From Amoebidium appalachense (taxonomy: Eukaryota > Ichthyosporea), in NCBI GenBank assembly GCA_963693365.1, contig CAVNZM010000011.1:7998001-8062000 (forward strand): a DNA stretch of 64,000 nt, read 5' to 3'. A model generated the notes under the pieces. The model had not been told where the DNA came from, did not search any database, and was given only the letters and a program-made list of their open reading frames with translations. Positions 1-41,325 of the stretch are shown here, piece after piece; the stretch's first letter is position 1, and the number at the start of each line of letters is the position of its first letter. The position numbers were made by a program, and so were the translations under genes.

Positions 1-112
1 CCCCTGTCCCCCCCCCTTCCCCCCCCCCCATTTCCTCTCCATTAGACAAATCCTTCTCCCCTTCCCCCTCAACCTATTATCACCCCAGCCAACACCAACC
101 ACGTGCACACAC

Positions 113-870
113 CTGACGTATTCGTGGCCCCATGAGCCCACGTTGTCTGTGGTGCCAATCAGGCGGTAGCGCAGACACTCGAGGGGCTTCTCCCCCATCG
201 TCATGGCAAGCACACTCACTACGTCTGCTGCTAGGTGCTGTAGGGGGGAAAGGTGAGTGGGAGGGAAAAACATAAGAGCATTAACAAGGGGAAAGGGTGG
301 GTGATGCAGAATAGGGCGCAAGGCAAATTGGTAGGAAATGGGGAAGCCGTGCACGGGACTATATCTGAGCGGCGTGCAGAGGGAGGTAAGGAGAGAGAAT
401 ATTGAAGGGGGTTATGTGTGACAAGAGTGAGAGGGAGAGTGGATGGAGGCAAGTAGGGGATCATATCTGACTAGAACAAGAGGGAGGGGCGGGGAGGGGG
501 GGGGGGGGGGGGAATACCGGGGGCCATATCTGGGAAAGAGAAAGGGAGGGAAGGAAGACGAGATACACGGACACACATACACACACCCCCATCCCCCCCC
601 CACACCTTGTCGGCTTGGTTTGTGATTCTTGCGTGGGTCTGCTTGAGGGTGTCGTAGTGGGGCCTGAGGAACTTGAGGGGCTTGGGCACTGACGTCATGC
701 TGGATGTGCTGGACCGGATGATCGTCCGCAGCTGCTCCAGGGCCGCACCGTACAGCTCCTCCTTGCCCTCCTGCCGGTGGAGGTATGGGCCTTAATATTT
801 AAGCACATTCACCTCTCTATCTCTATCTCCCTCTCTCCCTCCCTCCCTCCCTCCCTCCCTCCCTCTCTCT

Positions 871-901
<31 letters not shown>

Positions 902-922
902 TCTCCCCCTCTCTCTTAGTCT

Positions 923-993
<71 letters not shown>

Positions 994-2432
994 CTCCCTC
1001 ATCCTCCCCCCCTCTCCCCCCCCCCCCCAAAAAAACCCCTCTTTCTTTCCAGCCATTCTAAAGAGAGATCTGCTCGTGTGCTGATGCACGAACAGATGTG
1101 CCTTCTTCTCAAACTGTGCAGGCATGCAAGCATGCACTGATCATATGACAGAGTGCGTGTGTGCATGTATGTGATTGAGTTTGGTGATGGAGTGGGCGAA
1201 TGTGGGTGGGCACGTAAGAGGCAGAGAGGGCATGTGAGTAACAGTGTGATGAGCAAAAGTGCCCGTCTGCAATTGTGCCTAGAGGTTTGTGTGCGTGTGT
1301 GCGCACGCCCGTGTCCGTGCGTGTGCGTGTGCCCGTGCGTGTGCCCGTGCGTGTGCCCGTGGTCGTGCGTGTGCGTGTGTTTGTGCGTGTGCGTGTGCGT
1401 GTGCGTGTGCGTGTGCGTGTGCGTGTGCGTGTGCGTGTGCGTGTGCGTGTGCGTGTGCGTGTGTGTGTGCCTGTGCCTGTGCCCACCTGCAGGCGCTCGA
1501 CCAGCATCTCCAAGTCCTCCTTCAGCTGCCTATCCTCCTCAGACTGCCCCCAAGTGTGTCAGCAAGGCGGGCTACAAGCAAGTCACATACACACACCCTT
1601 CATACTTCCTCCTTCAAACACGGCAAACTTGGAGAGCTACTCGATGCCAGTGGCGGGGATAGAGGGTGGCAAGCAACAACAGCACAAGTGCAACAAGGCA
1701 AGCAAGTTACTGGAGTGGCAAAGAGACCCGTCAAACATTCTATCTGATCTCACTTTATCCCTCCCACCTCCCACCCCGGCTCCCCTTCCCTCTCTCCTCC
1801 GATTCCTCAGTGCCCAACCCTCTCTCCCTCCGCTAATGCCAAAGCACCAACCCCAACTTTAGCCCTTTCCCCTTTGCAGGATGTGGTGTGTGTACGCAAA
1901 CCGGTTCATGCCAGTTTGTAAGCGCGCCGGTTCACCAGAGCATGAGAGTTCGAGTAACACTTGCCAACACACAAGCAGACTCGCACACAAACTCAACGCC
2001 GCAAGGAGAAACACCCAAACCGCCGATGTATAGACACTGCACCAAAAGGGACCAGCGTTCACGAACAAACAGATGCCCGCTTGGTTACAAGGCACAAATA
2101 TGCGAATGCAGAGAGCTATCTTACCTCCGCCCCACCCCACCCCCTCCCTCTTTCCCTCCCCTCTCATCCCGTACCCGCCCACAGGACAAACACAGCTACA
2201 GACACCTCGCCTCACATCTGATGCCCCCACATGCACGTACACGCAAGCAAGCATAAACGCACAGATATCAAGTTACAGGACACAGACAAACACGCGTTGC
2301 CACGCGCTCACATACGCACACACAGCACAGGCACACACGAGCACGCACCAGATCGTCGACATCCTCCACCTTCGTCTTCTCCTTGGCGCCTGCCTTGTGT
2401 GGCTGTGCTGTCGGCGCGTCGGTGGCCGTCAT
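113..2432 (-). CDS. RPN1: 26S proteasome regulatory subunit RPN1/PSMD2, N-terminal exons (partial)
   Basis: RPN1 is the largest subunit of the 19S base; it scaffolds the ATPase ring and docks ubiquitin receptors and shuttle factors. Four exons read in phase on the minus strand: 2349-2432 (start ATG at 2430-2432), 1487-1543, 606-770 and 113-237, giving 143 codons plus two bases. Diagnostic peptides are [11 protein letters not shown] (exon 2), [20 protein letters not shown] (exon 3) and [19 protein letters not shown] followed by GSWGHEYVR (exon 4), all in the order seen in PSMD2. The N-terminal leader is short and charged. Donors are GTGCGT, GTGGGC, GTGTGG and GTGTGT; every acceptor is CAG. The gene continues beyond position 1, so the PC-repeat toroid is missing here. 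Introns are dominated by (CT)n, (GTGTGC)n and C/G runs. The family call rests on strong residue-level agreement; exon ends are by inspection. Confidence 0.93.
831..1030. repeat. (CCCT)n / poly(C) / (CT)n tract in RPN1 intron 2
   Basis: A pyrimidine-only stretch on the plus strand: CCCT repeats, then about 30 C, then roughly 60 bases of CT, ending in a C run followed by seven A. It sits between RPN1 exons 2 and 3. Open frames here on either strand are repeat artefacts. Confidence 0.9.
1310..1470. repeat. (GTGTGC)n hexanucleotide array
   Basis: Consecutive GTGTGC units with a few GTGCCC variants fill the 3' side of the region just below RPN1 exon 2. The array ends within 20 bases of the exon 2 donor. 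Confidence 0.9.
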
Positions 2433-4322
<1,890 letters not shown>

Positions 4323-4906
4323 GGGGGTGGGGGGAGCGGAGGGTGGGGGGAGGGGAGGGGGATCGTGTTTTGTTGAGGTTATCAGTCGCTGTTTCGGGTT
4401 TACATCAGGTATATTTTAGTTGTCGTCTCCCCTTCTTTTTTTCTTTTTGTCCTCTCCCTATGCTCGTGTTTTTTTTTTCTTTTCTTTTTTCTTTTTTTTT
4501 TGTGTGTGGGTTTACGGCAGGGAGGGGGGGGGGGGAGGGGGGAGGGGGGGGCTAGCACGATCATAAGTAAAAGCACGTAACACTGAAACGAGAATGCCTG
4601 GTTTGCCGCACATTCGAATGAATAGCATGTTGCCCTGACAGAAGAAGACAGGAGGCGTTGGTTGTGTGAGCAGGTGGCAATACAATTATCAGCCACACCC
4701 GATTCAAGGACTATGCCCCATGAAAACATACAAACGACACTAGAGGGTGTCTTCACTGCCGTTGACTTTGTGACGTGGCCAGATGGTCCAAAGGTCTTTT
4801 TGCTCCCCAGGATAGATACATGCCGGTATGCCCCTGGGTGGGCACGCTACGTCATGGTGGTTTTTTGTGTGTGCGTGTCACGTGATGCGTGTTGGGGTGT
4901 GTGTTT

Positions 4907-4946
<40 letters not shown>

Positions 4947-5265
4947 GGGGGGGGAGGGGGGGGGGGTATGTCATGCGGACTTCAATTTGTGTGTGTGCCA
5001 GGGGGGGGGGAGGGGGGGGGGTATACAGGCTCCCGGTACAGAGATACATTGTGATTGCAGTCAGTGAGGCCGGGGGGAAGGGGATCATGCATCTGGAAGA
5101 TTCTGGGTGTTGGCACGGTGGCAGGGCTTGGGGAGGAGGCCGTGGAGTACTAGTGGTTGGGTATACGTATGACATGAGTTGTGCCAGGCACTGGACACCA
5201 GGTGTTGGTGGCTTGTTTTTTTTTTTTTTTTCCTTTTTTTTTTTTTTTTTTTTCTTTCCGGCCCT

Positions 5266-5304
<39 letters not shown>

Positions 5305-5400
5305 ACCTATGTACAGTGTGTGTGCGTGTTTGTGTGTTTGTGTGTGTGTGTGATGTGTTTGCGTGTGTTTGGGTGTGTATGCGCATGCATGCATCTGTAT

Positions 5401-5462
<62 letters not shown>

Positions 5463-5537
5463 ATGTGTGCGTGAGTGCGTGTGTGTGCGTGAGTGTTGTG
5501 ACATGTGTGTGTGCGCCCGCATTTGTTTGTACGCACG

Positions 5538-5575
<38 letters not shown>

Positions 5576-5798
5576 TGTGTGTGTGTGTGTACGGTGCATT
5601 CAGGTTGAGGAACTGTGGAACGGATGTACTGTGTGGGTGTGCACAATTAATTGGGAGAGCATTGATCTGGTGTGCCCCCACATATGGAAGGTGGTAAGCA
5701 TAGATTAGAAACAGGCCTAGATATCTGAGCACGGGGTCCAGGGAGATCGTGTTTGTGTGTGTGTGTGTGTGTGTGCATGAACATGTTTTTGTTTTTTT

Positions 5799-5846
<48 letters not shown>

Positions 5847-6041
5847 TGGTGGGGGGGGGTAAACGCATGCATCGGGGGCCTGAGAATTGCACTACCGTAC
5901 ATGTGAGGTATGTTGCTTGTTGCTACTTCCAGTATCGTGCAACATGTTTGTTTGAGATGTACTCCGAGTCTTTCTTTCCTCCCAACTCCCCCTTTTTTCT
6001 TTCTTTCTTTCTTTCTTTTTTTTTTTTTTTTTTTTTTTTGT

Positions 6042-6089
<48 letters not shown>

Positions 6090-6389
6090 TTTTGTGCACC
6101 TGCCCACGACTGCAAGTTCCTGATCGTGATTGTCTCCGTCGATGTTATACTTGTCACAGTAGGTACTATTGTTCAAATTGATTGCATAAATTCACGGTCA
6201 ATGGTGTTCACGTCCACGGCCACGGTCTGGCATGCACAGAGGCATGAAGTGTGCTCGCACAAATCCTTTACATGCACGATGTGTGCATCAATGTTAGTAG
6301 GCATGTAGGGGGTATTACGTTATTGCCAACCTAATTATAGCTGCTAAACGGGGAGGGGAGCGAGAGCGGGGGAGGGGGGCGGGAGGAGG

Positions 6390-6427
<38 letters not shown>

Positions 6428-6562
6428 TCATCGGTCAGGTAATAAAGAAGGCAGGAAAAGGTAGGAGGAGAGGGAATATTTAAAGCCTTTAGAATCGCAC
6501 ACGAAGGTATGTCTGGATCCTCGGTGTGTGTGTGTGTGTGTGTATGTGTGTGCAGGGGCGGG

Positions 6563-6621
<59 letters not shown>

Positions 6622-7226
6622 GGGGGGAGAGAGAGAGAGAGAGAGAGAGAGTGGAAGAGTGAAGGGGGCTTCTTGGGAATGTCTGACAAACATACGCACA
6701 CACACACACGTGCACACACACACGCACACACACACACACACACACACCAACACACAGACACAGACACACACACACACACACACACACATACATACATACA
6801 CTGACACACACACACATACACACACCAGCTGTTACCGAGTGTCCCAGGGGAGCCCAAAAAAGGGGGCAAAGAAAACGAGCAAACCAAGGGGGAAAACACA
6901 CACACACCCAAAAAAAAAAAAAAAAACGGGGAGCCCAGCCAAATAATTTCTAGTTTGTACGGTACTACCACAATATCCTGAATATTGCATTGCCACCCGA
7001 CCTCCAGATACACTGCTGAGGGGATGACTAATAGCATTACCGAGCCAATTCCCCCCATACCTGAGACTGGACCAGGTCTCTGCGCCTCGTGTTATAACAC
7101 ATTGTGTGATCAAAAATTTTGTAAACCGCCGTAGGTGCGTGCATTTAGTCCTTGTGGAGGAGGACCATGGCAGGGAGACCTATGATCAACAAAAAGGCTG
7201 GGTATATCGTAATATTCATTTGTACT

Positions 7227-7269
<43 letters not shown>

Positions 7270-8487
7270 CTCCGGGGAAGGGGGGGAGGAGGGGGGGAGA
7301 GGGGGGGGACTCCAGACAAACGGAGGCCTTGGCGAGTCAGTTCTGTTCTGTCACACATGTCGCAGCGAATGGTGTAAGTTCGGGGAGGATGCATGTACAC
7401 GGTTGTCACATAGATCTGAGCCTCAACACCCACCCACCACCACCACCACCGGCCACCACCACGTCGGCCCCCCCTGGCATCGGACTCAACACCCTGCGAT
7501 TATGATGCCTGAGCCACCACAGCCGATTACTGACAACACAACATGATCATGACATAGGCCATGCATGGGCTGCCCTCCGGTTGGTTCTCTGTAGCATGGC
7601 TGGGATTGTGGCCCATAATTAATGTCTTTCGACCAGGCCGTACCATGGCCGTATCCGGCATGTGCGTGTGACTGCACGTGCACTGTGGGTTTGACGGGTG
7701 TGCCCCCGGCCTCTGTACTTGATATACATATAATGTATAGTGCTGCCTGTATCGGTCTATATGTGGTGCATGAGATGCTTGCAACGGCATATGGTTTGTA
7801 TGGCACCTGGGGTGTTGACATATTTGCCGTAGGGGGCGGCCAATATATGTGCATCAATTTGATCCCATGCACTGTGCTAGCCATACACCCCGTGAAAGTG
7901 TTCAACCCGGATTTAATCCAACACTTTTATGAAGTGGTTCGGAGACATTCTTATTGCACCAATATCCCGACACTGTTTTTCAGACTGACCTTTTGCATGC
8001 CCCTGCCCAGGAAACAACCTACCACGTCAATACGACTCAAGGTCCCAACCGTCACCTTTATTTTGTGGGCCACCTAAGTGTTGTGTCGCTCTTTCATACG
8101 TTATGCAAGCTAAAGTTTTCATTCGTACAGGGATGGTCCTATGCAAAGTGTTCTTGTATACTATGCAATCACACGCAATATATTACACATGTACATGCTT
8201 TCTCTATGTACTCCTGCTACAGCACAAAAATATCATGATCAAATACTATCCCCCCCCCCTCCCAATCAAAGTCCGACTACACCATCTATGTACCACCTCC
8301 GCCCAGCAGCAAACCCCCACCCCGCCCAGAAATCTCCATGCTACATTTCAATCGACAACCCCCTAATTGCTCTACAGGTGCTACCCATGGGCACCATTGT
8401 TGTTAGCAAAAGGACACACGGACACCCGCTGGGGCATATGGCCTCCTGCAAGTGTGTGTGTTCTATTTATGGCATGGTGTGCTATAT
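4323..8487. other. Repeat-filled region between convergent NKAP and WDR7
   Basis: No gene is supported. It contains T-run/G-run blocks at about 4908-4967, 5215-5303 and 5998-6091, (TG)n at 5405-5462 and 5808-5844, G runs at 6391-6426 and 6566-6627, (CA)n at about 6700-6830, and a G run at 7226-7269. The sequence from 7300 to 8480 has balanced composition but only short frames with no recognisable motif. It should hold the 3' ends of both flanking transcripts. Confidence 0.75.
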
Positions 8488-35142
<26,655 letters not shown>

Positions 35143-35867
35143 TACGCTCAAAAAAAGGGCCCTGCCCTCCCTTCCCTCAAGCTGAACCTCCCGTCCCTCA
35201 AGCTAGAATTTGTTTCAAGGCCAGGTGAACAGGGTAACGTGAAACGTTATCGCCCGGAGTTTGAGAGGTGCCATAGTCTGATATTCTGCGGAGGTTTTGG
35301 CCGCGCGTGGTTGGACTCGTTATGTCGGGCATAGGTGTGCAACCCAGTTTCCGAACATGTTAAACAAGTGTGTATGCTTCACCACTTCATATCAATGCAC
35401 TTGGAGAAAAACCCCTTAGGGGGCAAAAAAAAACCCGAAAAGAAAAAAACCGAGAAAAGTGCTTGCGACTGGCCATGGCACGTCGACGTCGGAGGAGAAG
35501 GTGAAGGTGAGCCTGAATCGCCGGTGAGCCGCTGTGACGCTATTGGCCAAGGTCGCACCAAAACCTCGGGTGTCACAAGCAAATAGTTCCCGTGCGCCAA
35601 CACCGGTTGCCGCACGAACCCGGTGAGTGTGGATGCATGACAGAGTGGAGTGCCTCACCTGCAGAAAGATGTCGGAGGGGTTGAAACGCACACTATGTGT
35701 GGATGATAATACTGATTCGGTGCGGAAACTTGCTAACTATGAATAATTCATCATAGTCCGGAGGGCCGGGAAATGGCGGGAAAAGATGCCGGAGTGCCCC
35801 GGGCCCGGGGGCCCGGGGGTGGTGGACCGGTGCACGGTGATTGGGGCGGGCGGGCGGGCGGGCGGGG

Positions 35868-35894
35868 GGCCATCTTGAAATGCTCAAGATGGCC
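35868..35894. promoter_or_regulatory. Inverted repeat with AAGATGGC cores (YY1-like)
   Basis: GGCCATCTTGA and TCAAGATGGCC face each other across five bases. AAGATGGC is the known core of YY1-type promoter sites. It follows a (GGGC)n stretch in a CpG-rich patch about 730 bases upstream of the WDR7 start codon. A regulatory role is inferred. Confidence 0.45.
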
Positions 35895-36504
35895 GTGGGG
35901 GGTTTATAACGACATTTATGTGAGCTGTGATGATGTGTTGGCACCAAGGCCAACAGTACTTCCACCCTGTAACAAGATATACATACATGTAGAAAACGAC
36001 TTTAACTGCGACATACAAATTATGTGGAGTGAAAGATATATATATTCGTCATTGGTGGAGATGCAACAGTTTTCCGGTTTTAAGGTTTTTCTTAGTCCGG
36101 ACGGACTAGTTGGGGCCCCTCCCCACGTACAAGGTCATCGAATATGTATATGTACGTATACGTGCAATTATGTGCGCACACCACCACGACGATTCCCCTG
36201 GTCCCGGCACCACCACCACCGGTCTACGTGCGCATGCGCGCGCCCACCCACCAGCCACCCCATGATGCCGCCTGATGGGGAAAGGTGGGCCCCCCGATCA
36301 CTATCATCAGGCGATATCGATCCACGGCCGATGCCCGCTTAGCTGCTATGGCATACATGTATGTACATCAAGGATGTTAGTATATATATAGGAGGCCTTG
36401 ATGTACATGCATATGTACAACAATGCATGATGGTGTCTTTCAGTGGAGGCTGACTGGTTTGTTTTTTTTGGTTTTGTTTTTTTTTGGTAGGGACCGGTGG
36501 TAGC

Positions 36505-36650
<146 letters not shown>

Positions 36651-37039
36651 TGTGTGGTGTTTGTGTTTGTGTGGCCGGGGGAGGGGGGGGGGGGGGGAGG
36701 CACTTGTGGGGGAGGGGGAGGCCGCGGGAGGGGGGGGGAGGGGGGGAGAGAGAAGAGGAGGGGAGGGCAGGCTGGAATGGATGGGGGGGGGGGGAGGGAT
36801 TAGGAAGGAGGGGGGGCCGGGGGGCCCTGACCTGGATTTTTATGCCAACCCTGAGACCAAGCCCTACTTCACCGGTTGGTGACACCACACTAACCCCCCG
36901 AATATTAACAGTTACTGCTAGTGCTATTCAATATGTATAATAAAGCGTCGTAGCCACAGTTTAGATCAGTTTGTCAAAAAGTTGGGTTGACTCAGCAGCT
37001 GACGTATCGCGACTTGGCAATGCAGTGCGGCCTGTGTGT

Positions 37040-37086
<47 letters not shown>

Positions 37087-37273
37087 GGAGGGCGGAGGGG
37101 GCGACTTGTGCATGTGTGTGTCTGTGCGTGGGCCTGGGTGGAGGGAGAAAATTTTAAGGGGGGAGGGGGGGCGGGGGAGAGAGGAGGAGGAGGAGGAGGA
37201 GGAGGAAGGGGGGGGGGGGGGAGGGGGGGGGGGGGGGGGGAGACTCAGTATGTGCTAGTAGCAATCAGTAGCA

Positions 37274-37297
37274 CAGCCTCATGGTGCCATGAGGCTG
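37274..37297. repeat. 11-bp perfect hairpin
   Basis: CAGCCTCATGG, two bases TG, then CCATGAGGCTG. A near-continuous palindrome just after the 37.2-kb G run. No known function. Confidence 0.7.
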
Positions 37298-37709
37298 TCT
37301 GTGCATAATTGCCCTGCCCGTGGGGGCCTCTTTACTTACATTAATTCCATCCCCCCCCCCCCCCCCTCCCCTCCCGCCTTGCGCAGCCGGAACACTTCTA
37401 TCAGCATGGGCGAGGGGTTGAGTGGGGGGGTGGGGGGAGGGGGGTGGGGGGGGTGGGGGGGGGGGAAGGGGCATGGGGGGAGAGGGGAAATGTCTAATAA
37501 GATAACAAACCCTACTTTCAAAGAACCTGTAGTGTCTATACCCCATCCCGGTTGTACCTGTTGGATCCATCAAGGTGAGTCACCGTACTGTATACATGTA
37601 CATGTCCATGCAATGCAGCACATAGCAGCGCTACTCCCATTGCCCAGGCCTCTGCTTTTAGGCAAAAAGGACATTTTTGAGTCTTGCAGCAAATTCTAAC
37701 CCTGGCTAC

Positions 37710-37873
37710 TGTACTATCACTGAGCGAATATCCGGATTGGCGGATATCCCGACGCTCTTAATTATCCCGGTCAATAAAGGATCGGACAGGCCGCGGTGTT
37801 GGTCAGTCTGAGATAGAGACAGTCTGAGATAGACAGTCTAAGATTCACTTCACGGTGTCGCACAGTTAGCAAA
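37710..37873 (+). repeat. Left LTR (164 bp)
   Basis: Starts TGTACTATCAC, ends TTAGCAAA. Contains GGTCAATAAAGG, an AATAAA-type poly(A) signal candidate, and a tandem AGTCTGAGATAGA motif. Confidence 0.88.
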
Positions 37874-37886
37874 TGGTAACCAGAGA
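37874..37886 (+). other. Candidate primer-binding site
   Basis: TGGTAACCAGAGA directly abuts the left LTR and resembles the complement of the initiator tRNA-Met 3' end (TGGTATCAGAGC in many retroelements). Confidence 0.6.
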
Positions 37887-40800
37887 ATAATTGGAAAGAT
37901 TCTGCAAAAACTCTTCATAATTCCCACCCACCCTTCCCACAAGAAAATACACACCATGAACAAGGGATAAGTCTCATCCACTCGAAATTAGATCTAACCA
38001 TCTGAGACTCCAGACATCATCAGACTTCAATCAATCGTCATTTCATCATGACATTCGCATGGCCGACAGGAGCCCATTCATTCTGTATAAGATGACTTCA
38101 ACCAAACACCTTCAACTACTCAAACCACAACACCACACATGTACCAAGTGCGGCAAGCCTTACACACGATTGCAAGTGTAGCTTTGCCAGAAGCGGTGGC
38201 AACGGCAGAAGTGAACGGGTACAGAGTACCGCGGGACTATCTCGGGGCCTGAAGCCTTAGTACTGGTGCGTTTCCCGCAGGAAAATACTCGTCCTTCTAT
38301 CAGGGCCATGCCCCGTTCTATGCACTGAATGTCCCAGGGTATTATTTAGGCCATACAGCCTACGTATACTACCCTGCCCTATACACCGGCCACAATCACC
38401 ACTTCCGTATGACTCTCACTACAAAGTGGTCACGGTTCCCAGAAGCAAAACTGTAAGTCTCCACCTGGTATGTATTACCAAGTTTAAACTCTGGTGTAAA
38501 AACTACAAAGCGCTCAAATAACGCGCACACACAAGTTGAACTACATACTTGCTCTCCTTGACACAGTGCATAAAGACAAAGGGGATGCAATAGTGGCAAT
38601 AACCACATACAATGCATCGGACACAACCATGCACACAGCTCTCAGATACCGATATCTTTAAAAAAAACGGTCACTGAAACAACAAGAGCTACAGACAAGC
38701 ACCAACAAAGAGGGAAAGAAAATAAACAAAAGCGGAAAAATAAAAAGGTGCACAACTCAAAAACGGAGACACTCCCTCTCACATGCAAGCCGTAGTGCAA
38801 ACTTGTGTATAGCTATTGCTATGCTCAACACTATCATCACGAGGCTCCCCCTTGCATGCACTAAACACCACCTTGACGTCAACAACAACACAAACCCGGA
38901 GCTCACACCTACAGTATATATCATCTATGTACCGAATGATTTAGATCATAAACAAAATTGAAACACACCCACCCAAAACATACATATGGGATGAAAACTT
39001 ACTCCACTATGCATGCTGCATGTTATGGCATACAAAAACTGCCCCTCATACAAGGAGCAACATGTAAAGGAGAAAGACTGCAAACTAAGTGTACAGCTCC
39101 ACGACTGTTGAGGTCTAGTCACGGGCCGAACCTCAGCATTCACACAGTGCACACATTTGCCTCGCGATACCAACAGCTGTGCTGTCTGGCTATCACAAAC
39201 AAAAAGGGGCACGAACACAAACAAATGTTAAAGATCTTAACACAAAGATCACAGTGAGAGGTATGTGGTTCATCCCATTACCCTCACACACATACAAAGC
39301 AGTCCTTCATATTTGTTGCAGGTGCGGAGCATGGCGCAATATATGAAACACAGTCCGACAAAAGTCATGACTACCCTACAACACTAGAAAAACACACGGA
39401 CTGAAAGTCTCCACAACAACTATATAACGGTGAGTAACACAAAAAAGCAAGCGTATAAACATACCAACCGTGACCACCAAATTTTAATATGGGCCGCACA
39501 CCCAGTTCTAAAGACACTATTGAAACGTGCCTTCAAAGATCACACAGGTCACACCACTTTGACCTACATAATCGGTGACTTAAAATGGGAACCACTCAAG
39601 AACCCCATTCACCACAATAGGTTAAAACTCTACCTTAACCGGGACACTTCCCACTGAACACCTGCTACAACGTGGCTATGTGGAAGGAAGTCGAGGGTGA
39701 AAATTCACAACCCCCCCCCCCCCCCCCCCCCGTATTCCACACCTTAACCACACCCAGAAGCATAAAGAGGCTTCCACGCATCTGCCAAATACAACACATA
39801 GTGTTGCAATGGTGTAATGCGAACCCACAAATGAGACATAATGAGTACCAACACAATATTCCAAGGCAAAAACGGAATTAGTGAAGGTAAAAAGTTATTT
39901 GGCTAAGCCAACAAATTATAAGTCTGCTAATGCGAACAGTACGTGCACAAAAGTTCATTGACAAAGCACTATGCCGACTACTAGTGCCACTTAGTGCCCT
40001 AAACACAAAGTACCCAAAGAAGGGTCACACACAAATAGTCACAAATAACAACACACAACCACTGGCACACACAATTAAACCCCCCCAGCAAATTCCACAC
40101 AGTTGCGACATGCGACACACACACTCTGCACGCGCACACACTCACAACTACATGCATACACACACATATGAACACAAACAACAGGCTGTTCACAAACACA
40201 TAAACACACCCACACATATATACGTGTACACATACATGTACACACATGCGTACATGTACACACTATAGTACACACGACGTACACACAGCACATATACACA
40301 CCACACACGTGCACAAAGGCACACAAACAAAACACACACATTGACACACACAAATTGTCATGTGCACACACATGTACACACACACACACACACGCCGTGG
40401 CGTACACACACTCACTTCTACACACACATCATGATAGGCACACACAATACACAAACACAAACAAACACAAACCCATCACACACACGTACACACAAACCGT
40501 GACGTGTACACACATAATACATAAACACACACAGAGAGAGAAACACACGATAATAATACGAAATTGTACAGTAACACACATGCATGAACACACAACTTTA
40601 AACAAAGAAACAAACATGTACACACCGATGATACTACTGTATACATACACCTATACACAAACACACACGTGCTTAGACGCACACAGGCACACACAAACAC
40701 ACAAACTGTAACACAAACACACATGGGGTTTACGCTGTTTACTCGAGGCAAAGACGCATGCACGTGTACATACACATACACACAGACAAACGAATGCACA

Positions 40801-41314
40801 CACAGACCTGCACAATTGTGCGCACACGCACACAAAAACAAACAAATCTGTAACACAAACACAAACATACACACAGATAAGTACACAACAAGTACACACA
40901 AACTTATCACACACACACACGCGTGCACACTACCTACACGTGACCACCCTCATACAGAGCACATGTACAGTGATGATTTTAGCAACAACCACTATTATTA
41001 GCACACTGAGACAGACGTGAAAAGGTACACTCGCCCTTTGGTACATAAGTACCACACGGCTGTCTCGTGCTTAACATGGGACACATGGGGCCACGGTAAC
41101 ACAACAAAGGTCAAGAGGAGTTTTCTAAGGGTGTTTCCCTTCTCGAAACCCAGGGAATAGTGCGACTCCCTGTACAAAACCGCACTCGCCCCTCTTATTG
41201 CATTGAACAGATTAGTTGCAAACAGGAAGAATACTAAGTGCACAAAAGCACACGAGCCAAAAATGGCAACACGACATCATCTCTCCGGTAAGCTTCATGG
41301 GACGAAGCTTTCTC

Positions 41315-41325
41315 CAGGGGGGGGA
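41315..41325 (+). other. Candidate polypurine tract
   Basis: Purine run AGGGGGGGGA immediately before the right LTR, where plus-strand priming occurs in LTR retroelements. Confidence 0.6.

Noticed and set aside
37874-41325. gag-pol remnant in the LTR element
   Set aside because: No protease, reverse transcriptase, RNase H or integrase motif was seen in any frame; frames are short and CA-driven.
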